Counted from the stretch's first letter, positions 25,201 through 34,127 are shown. The stretch is DNA of 49,690 bases from Verrucomicrobiota bacterium (GCA_026397915.1 JAPLTX010000006.1:1-49690), one strand, 5' to 3'. Notes: generated by a model from the sequence alone, not told the origin. Made by a program: numbers and translations.

Positions 25201-25881
25201 CGTCACGCGCGCGCCTTGGAAAACGAGGCCGGCGTAATGCTTCGCCGCGGGCGCCCACAACCCGACCGCCGGCATCGGCGAACCGCCCAGCGCGCACACG
25301 TAGCTCCAGTTCCGCGAAAACTCGCTCGCCACCGAGCCGCCGTAGGCCACGTCCTGCTGCAACACAAACGGATCACTCTTCGGCGTCGCCATCAGCCAGC
25401 CGCGCTGATGCCACACCTCCGCCTCCGGCATTGAGATCGTCAAAAAATGAAACGGAGTCGGTCCACCGAAAAACCGCTCCCATTCCTCCTTGCTAAACGA
25501 CCCCACCGCCAGGTCAAACGCCACTTGCGGATACGCGTCCTCGCCGCGTAGCGTCACGCTGATGAAATCGTGTTCGCCAAGCGTCATCCCCGTGCCGAGC
25601 CTGGCGCGCAGGTTCACGAACCGCAGCGTTTGCACCGCCACACCGTCCACCTTACGCCGCTCCACATCCATGCGGTCCGCGTAAATCGCATCACGCGACG
25701 ACAACCGTAGCGGCGCGATCAATCGCCCGCTGGCGCGTTCCAGCACATCCGCGCCAAGCCACATCCCCTCATGGCCGACGAGGCGGACCACGACGCGGCT
25801 GTTCTGAATTTCTTCACCGCGGAGCTGGCAGTTCGACAGCCAGACCGCGATCAGGATCAACCAAGCCAATCGCAAATTCAC
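22225..25881 (-). CDS. large exported protein, unrecognised (1218 aa)
   Basis: The GTG start (25881) has GGAG eight bases upstream and is followed by a signal-like segment LRLAWLILIAVWLSNCQLRG. The N-terminal third is beta-rich. The middle (roughly 350-680) looks helical with aromatic and acidic clusters (GGWNWYAESP, FAIGATLPAVFLLDYHF, FLMEPNSGQNWAG), resembling an alpha/alpha barrel. After a further beta-rich stretch, the last 200 residues (VNYLKSGGLVICLCREPFPFY ...) look like a ThuA/amidotransferase-like Rossmann domain. I cannot name a glycosidase or lyase family. It is followed by the NHL gene and preceded by the heparinase-like gene on the same strand, which suggests work on a polysaccharide. 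Confidence 0.7.
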   Translation of the reverse strand: MNLRLAWLILIAVWLSNCQLRGEEIQNSRVVVRLVGHEGMWLGADVLERASGRLIAPLRLSSRDAIYADRMDVERRKVDGVAVQTLRFVNLRARLGTGMTLGEHDFISVTLRGEDAYPQVAFDLAVGSFSKEEWERFFGGPTPFHFLTISMPEAEVWHQRGWLMATPKSDPFVLQQDVAYGGSVASEFSRNWSYVCALGGSPMPAVGLWAPAAKHYAGLVFQGARVTDNSEREVSTAYYCKQGDAEQFVALCYPHSTESYRKLVYPERHCHVASRADLFWSLDLPDTSDPNRRLHEFFQERYVDHAPRVPHTPNVGYMPGATRLNDWPSLLPPRLLTRHEKDGTFEVAGTVEVGGWNWYAESPVEAAYSRYDTKAFAGLREDLDYLMAHAKTFEAGGEQCVFWEKPIEGRWNDKWGGEPVRTLHNANGFAVGIAMVDVWRHEHATNSDEAAKLLPFIDGVFNWAKHFVWSRNEFADVPASPFAIGATLPAVFLLDYHFTFRNTPERAERARAALDLAVSIAYRYLAAWAADNDVTDNDDPTFLMEPNSGQNWAGAPCSNEVAWFLDVLAQVYVHSGDARLGYMLRGALDRWNLLYRDTEKLSLADYDRNAFTEGWGVYSGCGPGDGVRSDFGWANDLLYAWPISNAVTRVVCGDRAVLACVKTAERFDVTEYRSASMSSASAGDFSFRVASDRKTPFDIALSYPQVNLAAKQVVVQRGKIRLEGDVRRPPQAPASLYIRDLRDGDTIIVGEPKPDAPPLAVARLLEQELDTKVVRDKNQEFLLKLGTVSGDTGEFELLPLECDTKLEADWAKLDSWAGLPGGIRWAFGAPFWLTPPNAADGKIARRAPIKLQQGIEGPATLFLAYAATQKDAWFSLAMDNGTTTLVSAEPALVWQPWPAIFKKRLLLASVNIPSLRTVERISARNALLFGMTLHRGDPKTLPVTTAAVNAGIEAWRAELKAQTEMDSLRTELAKLPAGRIALLPTDPRGSANRFALRSGLLAKVDALTPQQMVEPGRLNASRYPVALNLGGERYPFSVRTDGDGRASLVNYLKSGGLVICLCREPFPFYYGEDLRDPKHTEVNTPQPLLPQLGVTLKNIFEKPPQEHTFRLDHIVSQRVLPNAPWQLVFPTTGDLRLRTITDEEMDRHVVRYLSLYGVSDERSNDHGDAAAYIEWLKGDLAGGKLLYIWSGLLLDPDSSPMLLHSIFRFAIEQVKKAK

Positions 25882-26066
25882 ATGAAGTTCTCCGAATTCA
25901 ACACCGCCTACGCCAAAGCGTTGCGCTCCGCACCATACCGCAACTGCTCCGGCAATTGCACGCAGGGAAAACACAGGCTGTGCACTGTCCGTTTACGCCG
26001 GCAGTCAATCCGTGTATTCCTTCACCTGACACTGCGATGAACCGCGCCGAATTCCGCGCCGCGTCG

Positions 26067-28586
26067 TCACTTGCTGGGGGCGGGTTCTCTTTGGATGAGG
26101 GTGCCAGTGGTGTCGGAGGGGGTGACAAGGATGGAATGGCCGTCGGCGAAGGCGATGCGCGCGGCGAGAGTGGTGGTTTGCTCGACACTGCGAACCGTCG
26201 GCGGCGCGCCTTTAGCGGAGGGGGCGAGGACGAAGAGGAAGGTGACGACTCCTTTGCCTGACTTGGCGTAGATGGCGGTGGGGATGGCGCGCCACGGCTG
26301 GCTGGCCCAGCCTTGGACGGGCGCGTCTTCCTTGCCTTTGACGTTGGTGACAGTGAGGCCGCTATCGGCGGGCGGGAGGATGGCGAGGCCATCGGTGCGG
26401 ACGGCCTTGGTCGCCTCGTCTGTGGCGGCTTCGGCGGCGTCGAGGTGGAAAAGGGCTTCGTAACGATGCTCGCGGTCGTCGCGCGAGGTGAGGGTGTCCA
26501 TGACGACGAAAACCTTTTCCGGTTTCACGAAGATGATGCGGCGCTGGTGGATGACGGCGATGGTCTTGCCTGGCCCGTAGCCGTCCGCGTAGGTGCCGAC
26601 GGCGCAGTCCATCTCTGGCGTGGAGAACCAGCGTGTGTCGTTGGCCGGCGGCGCGGGCGTAGTCCACGGCCGCGGCCAGAAGTAGGTTTCCTTCCTGCCG
26701 TGCCGATTCTGGTTCTGGCCGTCCACCATGACGGTGTTGTGGCCGGCGGTGCTAAGGACGTAGCGACGCCAGCGGGAGCTGTCGTAGGCAAAGTTGCCGG
26801 GATCGAGGAGGAGCTGCCGGCCGTGAGACCAGAGGACAAAGTGAAGCTTGTCCTCGTGCTGGTGGCCAAAGCCGAACGGGCCGGCATCGAACAGCAGGTA
26901 AGTCGCGTCCTTGTCCCAGCCGGAGCGCATGACGTAGTGGCCGACATAGGGAAACGCGTGCGAGGTCTCCGCCGGCGCACGGCCGCTCTTGCCGCCGGTG
27001 GCGACAAACTGGAAGTCCTGCCGCTGCGGGAAGAGCTTGAAGCCGGTGGCCAGTTCTTTGCGGATGTCGGTGTTGTTGGAGTCGTTGAGGCCGGGGATCT
27101 GGCCGTTGGGCATGGAGGCGTAGAGAAGGTAGTTGAACATCTTCTCCATCTTCGCGAGGAAGTCGGCGGGCACTTCGCCGCGCGAGCCGTTGAGATCGGC
27201 CAGTTCCAGAATGCCGGCGAACTCGCGGACGACCCAGCAATTATAACCGGCGGCGAGTTCGTATTCCATGCCGTCGGGATAGACCTCGTCGTCGAGTTGT
27301 TTGTAGAGCCGCTCCAGCGCGATGCGCCGCCACTCGCGCGCCTGCCGGAACTCCGGGAACAACACGCCGGCGGTGTAGAGGCCGTTGGGCTCGGCGGTGA
27401 GCCAGTTGCCGAGGGATGGCCAGCGCACGAGATGGCGCGCCTGTTCGTAAACAGCTTTGAACATCGCGCAGATCGCGTCGTCGCTGAACGCCGTCGAGCC
27501 GAGGCATCGGTAGAGTGCGTGCGGCCACGTGTCGGCGAGCCGGATGCCGGTGGTCAGCGTTTGCCACGCCTTGCAGCCGTTCGGCATCCCGTTGCCGGAG
27601 CCGATCAGTGGGGCGGGATTCGACGCCGTCCAGTCGAGGATTTCGTCGGCGATCTCCTTCGCGTATTTATCCTGGCCCGTCTCCCAGTAAGCGTCCGCGA
27701 GCGTCCTGAAATGGAAGTGCCGGTTAAGCGACTCGTTCCAGAGATGCGTGCGCGCCTCGCCCTCGGTTGGGTTGGCCGTCCAGTCAATCTTCGCGCCGAA
27801 ATCGAGCGTGCCTTTCTGCCCCGGCCCTTTCGGGTAATCGAACCTGTGCTGGAGAACCTTCTCCGCGGCGGCGACGCTGCGCGCACGGCTTTTCGGGTCG
27901 CGGAAGGCCGGCTGGCGCCAGTCGAAAAACCAGCGCGGCGTGGTGCGCTGGCGCAGATATTTGGCGAGCGCGGCCTTCGCGGCGGCGATGTGGCCGGCCT
28001 TGAAACTTTTCTTCACCGCGGCCAACGCCGGCAGATCGAGGTTGAGGCTCACGAACAAATCCGCGTCCGTCATCCATTGGCCGCGGCCAACGCTGGCGAG
28101 CAACTCCACGCCATCGAGCCGCACCACGGCCGCCGGGTCCGGCGTGTTACCGTAGCCCGACGCGGTGAAGCGGATGCCGCCGATCCGGTTCCAACCGAGC
28201 GGCTGGCGCGCCACGCCGAGTTCATTGAACGGCAGGACGAACCGTTTCCAGCCGGTCCAGTCGAGTGTGATCTGGCAGCTGTAGTAGTCCGATCCTTCGG
28301 ATTTTGGATTCTCGGAAGGGAACGCGATGACGACTTTCGATCTGGTGGCCTTCTCTGAATGCATCCAGAACGCGACGGCGGCAAACTTCGACCAGTCTTG
28401 CGGCGTGGCGAAGGTGCAATTCAGACCGCTGTTCTGGCCGTGCCTCCAGCAAACTGACTGCGGCCAGACATTGCGGATGGTTTCGTCCGGAGTGCCGCCC
28501 TTCCACGCGCCCGGCCCGAACGGCGACGGCTCAGCGGCAAACCCCATCGCCGCAAGAACCAACAAGGCAAACAACATCGGTCTCAT
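26067..28586 (-). CDS. heparinase II/III-type polysaccharide lyase
   Basis: The 839-residue secreted protein has a signal peptide (MRPMLFALLVLAAMGFAA). An N-terminal carbohydrate-binding-like beta domain (about 20-180) precedes a helical toroid (about 230-510; with NWLTAEPNGLY and the Tyr/Asn-rich face) and a C-terminal beta-sandwich bearing FGFGHQHEDKLHFVLW and STAGHNTVMVDGQNQN. These last motifs mark the heparinase II/III family (PL12-like), which cleaves uronate-containing polysaccharides by beta-elimination. The exact polymer (alginate, heparan-type, ulvan-like) cannot be told. It lies between the HD hydrolase and the 1218-residue gene on the same strand. Confidence 0.85.
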   Translation of the reverse strand: MRPMLFALLVLAAMGFAAEPSPFGPGAWKGGTPDETIRNVWPQSVCWRHGQNSGLNCTFATPQDWSKFAAVAFWMHSEKATRSKVVIAFPSENPKSEGSDYYSCQITLDWTGWKRFVLPFNELGVARQPLGWNRIGGIRFTASGYGNTPDPAAVVRLDGVELLASVGRGQWMTDADLFVSLNLDLPALAAVKKSFKAGHIAAAKAALAKYLRQRTTPRWFFDWRQPAFRDPKSRARSVAAAEKVLQHRFDYPKGPGQKGTLDFGAKIDWTANPTEGEARTHLWNESLNRHFHFRTLADAYWETGQDKYAKEIADEILDWTASNPAPLIGSGNGMPNGCKAWQTLTTGIRLADTWPHALYRCLGSTAFSDDAICAMFKAVYEQARHLVRWPSLGNWLTAEPNGLYTAGVLFPEFRQAREWRRIALERLYKQLDDEVYPDGMEYELAAGYNCWVVREFAGILELADLNGSRGEVPADFLAKMEKMFNYLLYASMPNGQIPGLNDSNNTDIRKELATGFKLFPQRQDFQFVATGGKSGRAPAETSHAFPYVGHYVMRSGWDKDATYLLFDAGPFGFGHQHEDKLHFVLWSHGRQLLLDPGNFAYDSSRWRRYVLSTAGHNTVMVDGQNQNRHGRKETYFWPRPWTTPAPPANDTRWFSTPEMDCAVGTYADGYGPGKTIAVIHQRRIIFVKPEKVFVVMDTLTSRDDREHRYEALFHLDAAEAATDEATKAVRTDGLAILPPADSGLTVTNVKGKEDAPVQGWASQPWRAIPTAIYAKSGKGVVTFLFVLAPSAKGAPPTVRSVEQTTTLAARIAFADGHSILVTPSDTTGTLIQREPAPSK

Positions 28587-28663
28587 GATTGGTTTCAGGA
28601 GGTTTTACCTCAGCGACAGGCCATTGGCGGTGCGGCGGCAGCGGTGGCGCGGTCGCGCTGTAG

Positions 28664-29512
28664 CTAGAGTTTGAAGCCCGGATCCACCTTGCGGATGTTC
28701 TCGGCGACAGCTTCGAGATACGGATTCTTGCCCGAGCCGAGCGGGCGCTCCAGGAACCGATGAACGCTGCCCCATTGCACCGTGAGCATCCGCATGACGT
28801 GGCCGCGAAAGAACTGCGGTGTCTTGGCGCGCATGTCTTCGGCGCTGTGGTAAACAGCCAGCATTTCGGCCGCCGGCCCCTGCCGTTGCACACACTCCTG
28901 AAACTCTTCGAAAAGGTTTCCGAGTTCGTTTAGGTAATTCGGCGCGGCCATCTGACCCAACAGGTCCGCCGTGCCGAGCGCGAAGGCAATCATCTGTTCC
29001 AGCTCGGACTGGAACGCAATCTTGCTCATGTTCACGAAGAAACCGGTGGAATGAATCATGTGTCCCACCGCCGCCCGGTCGCCGGACGGGTAGCCGCGAC
29101 TTCGCAAGTAGCGATTGGCAAACTCCACGCTGCGGTTCACGTGAGTGAGCGTGTATTTCGCGCCAGTGCCGTCGGTGTCACCGCGTTGCTTGAGGTAGCC
29201 CGTGTCATGCATCAGCACCGCGTGTATACCGAGCGTGAAGCTGTGCGGAGTCAGCGTCATCCCATCGGGCGCCCTCTCCATGCCATCGAGCAATTGGACC
29301 ATCGCTATCGTCGCCTGCAACGTGTGCTCAGAGTCGTGATAACGCATGTCGCACGACTGGTAGCCGGGAAAGCGTCCCGCGAAAAGCTGCTCGATGTCCG
29401 CGAACGTCTGGTGGATCGGGGCAAAGTCCGCGTCCGGGAAAAGCCGCCGGAAGACACCTTCCGCCTCGCGCTCCACCGCGCCCCAGTCCTGAGTGTTGAT
29501 GTCTGGAAACAT
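28664..29512 (-). CDS. HD-domain phosphohydrolase-like protein
   Basis: AAGGA lies just before the ATG at 29512. The 282-residue cytosolic protein has the HD-superfamily metal pattern: YHDSEHTLQ (about 78), HAVLMHDTGYL with the His-Asp pair, and HMIHSTGFF further on. This is the arrangement seen in cyclic nucleotide phosphodiesterase-like HD proteins; the substrate is unknown. A nucleotide cyclase domain is present elsewhere in the window (7.8-12.1 kb), so a second-messenger role is conceivable, but there is no direct link. The gene is divergent from the glycosidase-like gene and 77 bases from the heparinase gene. Confidence 0.75.
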   Translation of the reverse strand: MFPDINTQDWGAVEREAEGVFRRLFPDADFAPIHQTFADIEQLFAGRFPGYQSCDMRYHDSEHTLQATIAMVQLLDGMERAPDGMTLTPHSFTLGIHAVLMHDTGYLKQRGDTDGTGAKYTLTHVNRSVEFANRYLRSRGYPSGDRAAVGHMIHSTGFFVNMSKIAFQSELEQMIAFALGTADLLGQMAAPNYLNELGNLFEEFQECVQRQGPAAEMLAVYHSAEDMRAKTPQFFRGHVMRMLTVQWGSVHRFLERPLGSGKNPYLEAVAENIRKVDPGFKL

Positions 29513-29658
29513 GTCGTTCCTTGAACCGGGCAAAAAGATACACAGTGCCGCGAACGAAAGACAATCCATTTCAGAGCGGGCACTCTGTCGAAATCCCTCT
29601 CTGTCAAAACCCGCCTTGCCAGCGGCCATCGGCGCGGTATGATGCGCGCACAAATTCC

Positions 29659-31278
29659 ATGCCTCGCATCCTGCTTCCACTCACACTGCTCGCCTGCTGC
29701 GCCGCCGCCTTCGGCCAGTCGCCCGCCGCGAGTTTCACCATCCAATTGCCGCCGTCCCTTGCGATCGAGCCGGGCAGCGCAGCCGACGTCAGCGCGCTGG
29801 CGGAGCGGCCGACCGGCGCGGGCCGGCCTGCGGGAATCCACGCCTTTCTGAAAACGGCGCAGGACCGGTTCGAGTTTCAAGATGGCCAAGCCATCCGCCT
29901 CTGGGGCCTCAACTGGCCGCCAGACCAGCCGATGCCCGCCAGCGACACCGCCGTTTTCCTCGCGAGGCGTCTCGTCCAGCAAGGCTTCAACGTCGTCCGC
30001 CTTCCGTTGCCCGCGGCGGACAACGCGCAGGCGCGCGGCGATTTTGAGCAGTTCACAGGCTGTCTGCGCAACCAAGGCATCTACCTCGACCTCGTGTTGC
30101 CCGGCGACACCGACCTGCGCGCGCGCACCAACCGCATTACGCAAGTCGCGCCGCGTGACGATGCCGGCATCGCGTTGATGGAGGTCGTCGGCCCGCCACA
30201 AGCCGCCGCCGAGCTGCGCCACCGCGAACCGTGCGTGCCGCTCACCGCCACCGGGCCGATGCAAACCGTCGGCGACATCACAGCGCGGCAGGCGACGGAT
30301 TTTCTTTCGCAAACCGCCACGTGGGAGCGCGGCGTGCCGATGGTGAAAAGCCCGCAGACGGTCTTCGGCCCGATGAGCTTTGGCGCGCTGGCCAACCGGC
30401 CGTTGCTGATCGGCGCATGGTCCGTCGTCGCGGCAAATCCGTTCCGCGCGGAGCTGCCGCTCTGGGTCGCCGCGGTCGCGAGCTTTCAGGGTTGGGCTGG
30501 CGTGTGTGTGACTCACGACCGGCGCGCTGCCGCTTCGCCTGCCGCGCCGATGGACGTCGTCACCTGGGCTTGGGCGCCGGCGTGCGCGCTGATGTTCCAA
30601 CGCGGCGACGCCGCGCCAGCCAAGAGCAAGATGCTGTTCCGTCTCGATCCGTCCGCGCCAACGAGCGGCGCGGACGAAGCGGTTGCCGCCATTGCCAACA
30701 TCGGCATGACGCGGTTTTCCTGCGAGGCGACGCTCACCAATACGCTCGGTTGGCTTGTCCTCAGCAGCGGCGGACTGCCCGGCGTCGCCACGATCAACCC
30801 CCGCATCTCCGACACCGGCGAGATTGTCCATGATTGGCAGAACGGCCGGGTGAGAATTGACACGCCACGCACGCAAGCCGTCATCGGCTTCTTTGAAAAC
30901 AAGCCCGTCGAAACCCGCGACATGCGGCTCACGCTCGCCAACGGCGCTTTTGCTGCCGTCGCACTCACCAGCCTTGACGGCGAGCCGTTGTCGAAAAGCC
31001 AGCGCGTCCTGCTCACCGCCACCGGCCGCGCCGATCCATCCGGCGCGCCGCGGCTGGAACCGGTGGCCGGCGAGGTCACGCTGCGCCCGCTCGCGCCGAG
31101 CCAGCGCGACCGGAAAATTTTCGCGCTCGACCTGACCGGTCATCGGTTGAAGGAAGTGCCGCTGGTCGAGCGCGGCTTTAAGTTGCAACCGGAGTTGAAC
31201 GCCGCGTGGTATGAAATTATCGCCGATTCCGCCCTGCTGAAGCCGGCGAGCGAGGAAAAAGTGAAGAGTGAGAAGTGA
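29659..31278 (+). CDS. secreted GH5/TIM-barrel-like protein with reduced barrel
   Basis: The 539-residue protein has a signal peptide (MPRILLPLTLLACCAAAFGQ). The start of a cellulase-like barrel is visible (FEFQDGQAIRLWGLNWPP, VFLARRLVQQGFNVVRLPLP), and a later segment (FGALANRPLLIGAWSVVAAN ... ELPLWVAAVASFQGW) matches the last barrel strands of such enzymes. The piece between them is only about 110 residues, too short for strands 3-7 with the usual catalytic Glu residues. The C-terminal part (RIDTPRTQAVIGFFENKP, AVALTSLDGEPL) is the accessory domain common in these proteins. It may be a non-catalytic binding relic. The end KVKSEK is encoded by a short repeat. Confidence 0.65.
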   Translation: MPRILLPLTLLACCAAAFGQSPAASFTIQLPPSLAIEPGSAADVSALAERPTGAGRPAGIHAFLKTAQDRFEFQDGQAIRLWGLNWPPDQPMPASDTAVFLARRLVQQGFNVVRLPLPAADNAQARGDFEQFTGCLRNQGIYLDLVLPGDTDLRARTNRITQVAPRDDAGIALMEVVGPPQAAAELRHREPCVPLTATGPMQTVGDITARQATDFLSQTATWERGVPMVKSPQTVFGPMSFGALANRPLLIGAWSVVAANPFRAELPLWVAAVASFQGWAGVCVTHDRRAAASPAAPMDVVTWAWAPACALMFQRGDAAPAKSKMLFRLDPSAPTSGADEAVAAIANIGMTRFSCEATLTNTLGWLVLSSGGLPGVATINPRISDTGEIVHDWQNGRVRIDTPRTQAVIGFFENKPVETRDMRLTLANGAFAAVALTSLDGEPLSKSQRVLLTATGRADPSGAPRLEPVAGEVTLRPLAPSQRDRKIFALDLTGHRLKEVPLVERGFKLQPELNAAWYEIIADSALLKPASEEKVKSEK

Positions 31279-31298
31279 GTTGGTGCTGAACTCTTCAC
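31261..31298 (+). terminator. hairpin at the 3' end of the barrel-like gene
   Basis: GTGAAGAGT (31261-31269) and ACTCTTCAC (31290-31298) form a perfect 9-bp stem with a 20-base loop. The left arm lies inside the last codons of the gene and the stop codon (31276-31278) is in the loop. No T tract follows. Confidence 0.4.
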
Positions 31299-31346
31299 CT
31301 CCGTTAGCTTGCCTGCGAGCTTCCAAGACGCTACTAGTTCCCGTCC

Positions 31347-34127
31347 ATGCAACGCTGCCGATTCGCCATCTTTGTCCTGGTGCTATCCGCTGCCGTGCTC
31401 GCCGCCGGCGGCGACGCGGACCGCGAGGCGCGCCACCTGCACCACATTAAGCAACTCACCTTCGACGGCTCGCGCAGCGGCGAGGGCTACTTTTCGCCCG
31501 ATGGCAACCGCATCGTCTTCCAGAGCACGCGCGCGCCGTTGAAACCGGGCGAGGCGGAGAACCCGTTCTACCAGATCTTCACGATGGACCTCCGCAACGG
31601 CGAACTGGGGCGGATCAGCCCCGGTGTTGGCAAGACCACCTGCTCATTCTTCCGCCCCGACGGCAAACGTGTGCTGTTCGCCTCGACGCATCTCGACTCC
31701 GACGCGCTCAAGAAGCAGCGCGACGAGATTGAGTTTCTGAAGAGCGGCAAGGAGCGGCGCTACTCGTGGGACTTCGACGACAGCTACGACATCTTCGATT
31801 GCAAGCCCGAGGGCAGCAACTTGCGCCGACTCACCGACGCAAAAGGCTATGACGCCGAGGCCGCTTACTCGCCCGACGGCAAACGCATCTGCTTCTGCTC
31901 CGCGCGCGCCGGCGACCGCGAGATCTACGTGATGGATGCCGACGGCAAGAACCAGCACCGCGTCACGGTGGACCCCGGCTACGACGGCGGGCCGTTCTTC
32001 TCGCCGGACGGCAAATGGATCGTCTATCGCCACTTCACGTCGGACGACACGAAAGCGGAAATCATGATGGTCCGCCCCGACGGGAGCGATAAACACCAAG
32101 TCACGAAGCTCGGCGCGATGAGCTGGTCGCCATATTTTCACCCGGGCGGCGAGTGGATCGTGTTCTGTTCGAACAAGGACGGTGGTTTTGGGAACTTCGA
32201 GCTTTACCTCGTCCGGCCCGACGGCGCGCAATTGACACGGCTGACCTATCGTGATGGTTTCGACGGCTTGCCGGTCTTCTCGCCCGATGGTCGGAAGTTG
32301 ATGTGGACTTCGACGCGCGCCGGCGGCAAGTCCCAGCTTTTCATCGCCGACTTTGCCGAGCCGTGGACGGAGAAGAAGGCGGAAAACGGAAAGCGGAAGG
32401 CGGAAAAGAAAACAGCGTTCGATCCGGCGGCCATCCAGAAGGAAATCGCCTACCTCGCCTCGCCGACGCTCGAAGGCCGCAAGACCGCCTCGCCCGGCGA
32501 GCGCAAGGCGGCGGCGTTTATTGAGAAAAACTTCCGCGCCGGAGGCTTGCGCGATGTGACGCGGCAACCATTCGAGTTCCAGTCTGGCGTCGGCCTCGGC
32601 CCGAACAATTCTTTCGAGGCGGCGCTCGGCGCGGAGAAGGCCGGCGGCGCGGTGGACGCGGATTTCGTGCCACTGGCGCTCTCGGCCAACGGCGAGGTCG
32701 AAGGCGAGGTGGTGTTCGCCGGCTACGGCATTGTCACGCAGGGCTACGACTCGTTCGCCCACCTCGACGTGAAGGACAAGATCGTGCTCGTGCTGCGTTT
32801 CCAGCCGGAAGCCGCGTCGGAGAAAGAGCAGGAGCGGCTGCGTCACTTTGCGCCGCTGCGGATGAAGGCGATGACGGCGCGCGAGCGCGGCGCGAAGGCG
32901 TTGCTCGTGACGACCGGGCCAAGTTCGTTGCCGCGCGACCAACTTATCTCGCGCGGCGGCGACGGCAGCTTCGCCGACAGCGGCATCGTCGCGGCGCAGA
33001 TCACGCGCAAGCTGGCGGAGCGGATGTTCGCCGCCGCTGGCAAAGACCTGAAGGCGACGCAAGACGCGCTCGACAAGCTGGAAACACAGGGCGGTTTCGC
33101 GATGACCGGCGTGCGCGTGAAGCTGCGCGTGGAATTGCGAAAACAGACCGCGACCGGTCACAATGTTTTCGCCTCCGTCCACGCCGGCGCGCGCGACCGG
33201 ACCAACGAAACCGTTGTGGTCGGCGCGCACTACGATCACCTCGGCTACGGCGGCGAGAATTCGCTCGGCGCGGGTTTTGAGGAGATTCATCCCGGCGCCG
33301 ATGACAACGCCAGCGGCACCACTGGCGTGCTGGAGCTGGCGCGTTACTTCGGCAAGCGCACGAAGTCACTGCGGCGCGACGTTCTCTTCGCGTGCTTCAG
33401 TGGCGAGGAACTCGGCGTCCTCGGCTCGTCGGCGTTCTGCAGGAAACCGCCCGTGCCGATGTCGAACGTCGTCGCGATGATAAACATGGACATGGTCGGC
33501 CGGCTGACGGAGCGGCGCCTCGCCGTTCAGGGCGTTGGTTCGGCCGCCATCTGGCCGCAGCTGTTCGAGCGGTTCGCCGCCAGCCTGCCGCTCTGCGTGA
33601 CGCTCAGCAACGACCCGTATTTGCCGACCGATTCGTCCACGTTCTACCAAGCAGGCGTGCCGGCGCTGAACTTCTTCACTGGCTCGCATCGCGACTACCA
33701 TCGCCCCACCGACACCGCCGACAAGATCAACGCCGTCGGCGAAGCCGACGTGCTGGAACTGGTGCGGCGCGTTGTCGAAGACCTTGCCACGCGCCCCGAC
33801 CGGCCGCGCTTCGAGAAAGTCGCCGAGCGTTCGGCGATGGGCGTAGGGCGCGGGACGTTGCGCGCCTATCTCGGCACGATTCCTGATTACAACGAGGGCG
33901 ATCATCCAGGCGTGAAACTCAGTGGCACGCGCCCCGGCAGCCCGGCTGAAAAAGGCGGCTTGCGCGCGGGCGACGTGATCGTGAAGTTCAGCGGCAAACA
34001 AATCCGGAACATCTACGATTACACCTATGCGCTCGACGGCGCGAAGATCGGCCAGCCGGTGGAGATCGTCGTGCAACGTGACGGCAAGAACGTGACACTG
34101 AAGGTGACGCCGGAACAACGGAAGTGA
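31347..34127 (+). CDS. secreted TolB-propeller / M28 aminopeptidase / PDZ protein
   Basis: The 926-residue protein starts with a signal peptide. Residues 30-340 are TolB/WD40-like blades (AYSPDGKRICFCSARAG, FFSPDGKWIVYR, VFSPDGRKLMWTS). After a basic linker follow a PA-like insert and an M28 zinc peptidase (about 590-810) with the metal ligands in VVGAHYDHLGYG, HPGADDNASG, FSGEELGVLGSS, MINMDMVGR and SHRDYHRPTDT. A C-terminal PDZ domain (about 850-926; GVKLSGTRPGSPAEKGGLRAGD) completes it. It is probably a periplasmic aminopeptidase. The linker contains a 7-bp DNA repeat (32380-32407). Confidence 0.9.
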   Translation: MQRCRFAIFVLVLSAAVLAAGGDADREARHLHHIKQLTFDGSRSGEGYFSPDGNRIVFQSTRAPLKPGEAENPFYQIFTMDLRNGELGRISPGVGKTTCSFFRPDGKRVLFASTHLDSDALKKQRDEIEFLKSGKERRYSWDFDDSYDIFDCKPEGSNLRRLTDAKGYDAEAAYSPDGKRICFCSARAGDREIYVMDADGKNQHRVTVDPGYDGGPFFSPDGKWIVYRHFTSDDTKAEIMMVRPDGSDKHQVTKLGAMSWSPYFHPGGEWIVFCSNKDGGFGNFELYLVRPDGAQLTRLTYRDGFDGLPVFSPDGRKLMWTSTRAGGKSQLFIADFAEPWTEKKAENGKRKAEKKTAFDPAAIQKEIAYLASPTLEGRKTASPGERKAAAFIEKNFRAGGLRDVTRQPFEFQSGVGLGPNNSFEAALGAEKAGGAVDADFVPLALSANGEVEGEVVFAGYGIVTQGYDSFAHLDVKDKIVLVLRFQPEAASEKEQERLRHFAPLRMKAMTARERGAKALLVTTGPSSLPRDQLISRGGDGSFADSGIVAAQITRKLAERMFAAAGKDLKATQDALDKLETQGGFAMTGVRVKLRVELRKQTATGHNVFASVHAGARDRTNETVVVGAHYDHLGYGGENSLGAGFEEIHPGADDNASGTTGVLELARYFGKRTKSLRRDVLFACFSGEELGVLGSSAFCRKPPVPMSNVVAMINMDMVGRLTERRLAVQGVGSAAIWPQLFERFAASLPLCVTLSNDPYLPTDSSTFYQAGVPALNFFTGSHRDYHRPTDTADKINAVGEADVLELVRRVVEDLATRPDRPRFEKVAERSAMGVGRGTLRAYLGTIPDYNEGDHPGVKLSGTRPGSPAEKGGLRAGDVIVKFSGKQIRNIYDYTYALDGAKIGQPVEIVVQRDGKNVTLKVTPEQRK
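32380..32407. repeat. (CGGAARR)x4 heptanucleotide repeat in the peptidase linker
   Basis: Four 7-bp units (CGGAAAA, CGGAAAG, CGGAAGG, CGGAAAA) lie exactly between the propeller and the peptidase domain, encoding a Lys/Glu/Arg-rich linker (KKAENGKRKAEKK). Confidence 0.75.

Noticed and set aside
26313..28358. Long plus-strand open frame opposite the heparinase gene
   Set aside because: The minus strand encodes a recognisable lyase with signal peptide; the plus translation has no pattern.
29305..31326. 673-codon minus-strand open frame
   Set aside because: Antisense shadow of the barrel-like gene and part of the HD gene; composition is Arg/Ala/Gly-rich without domains.
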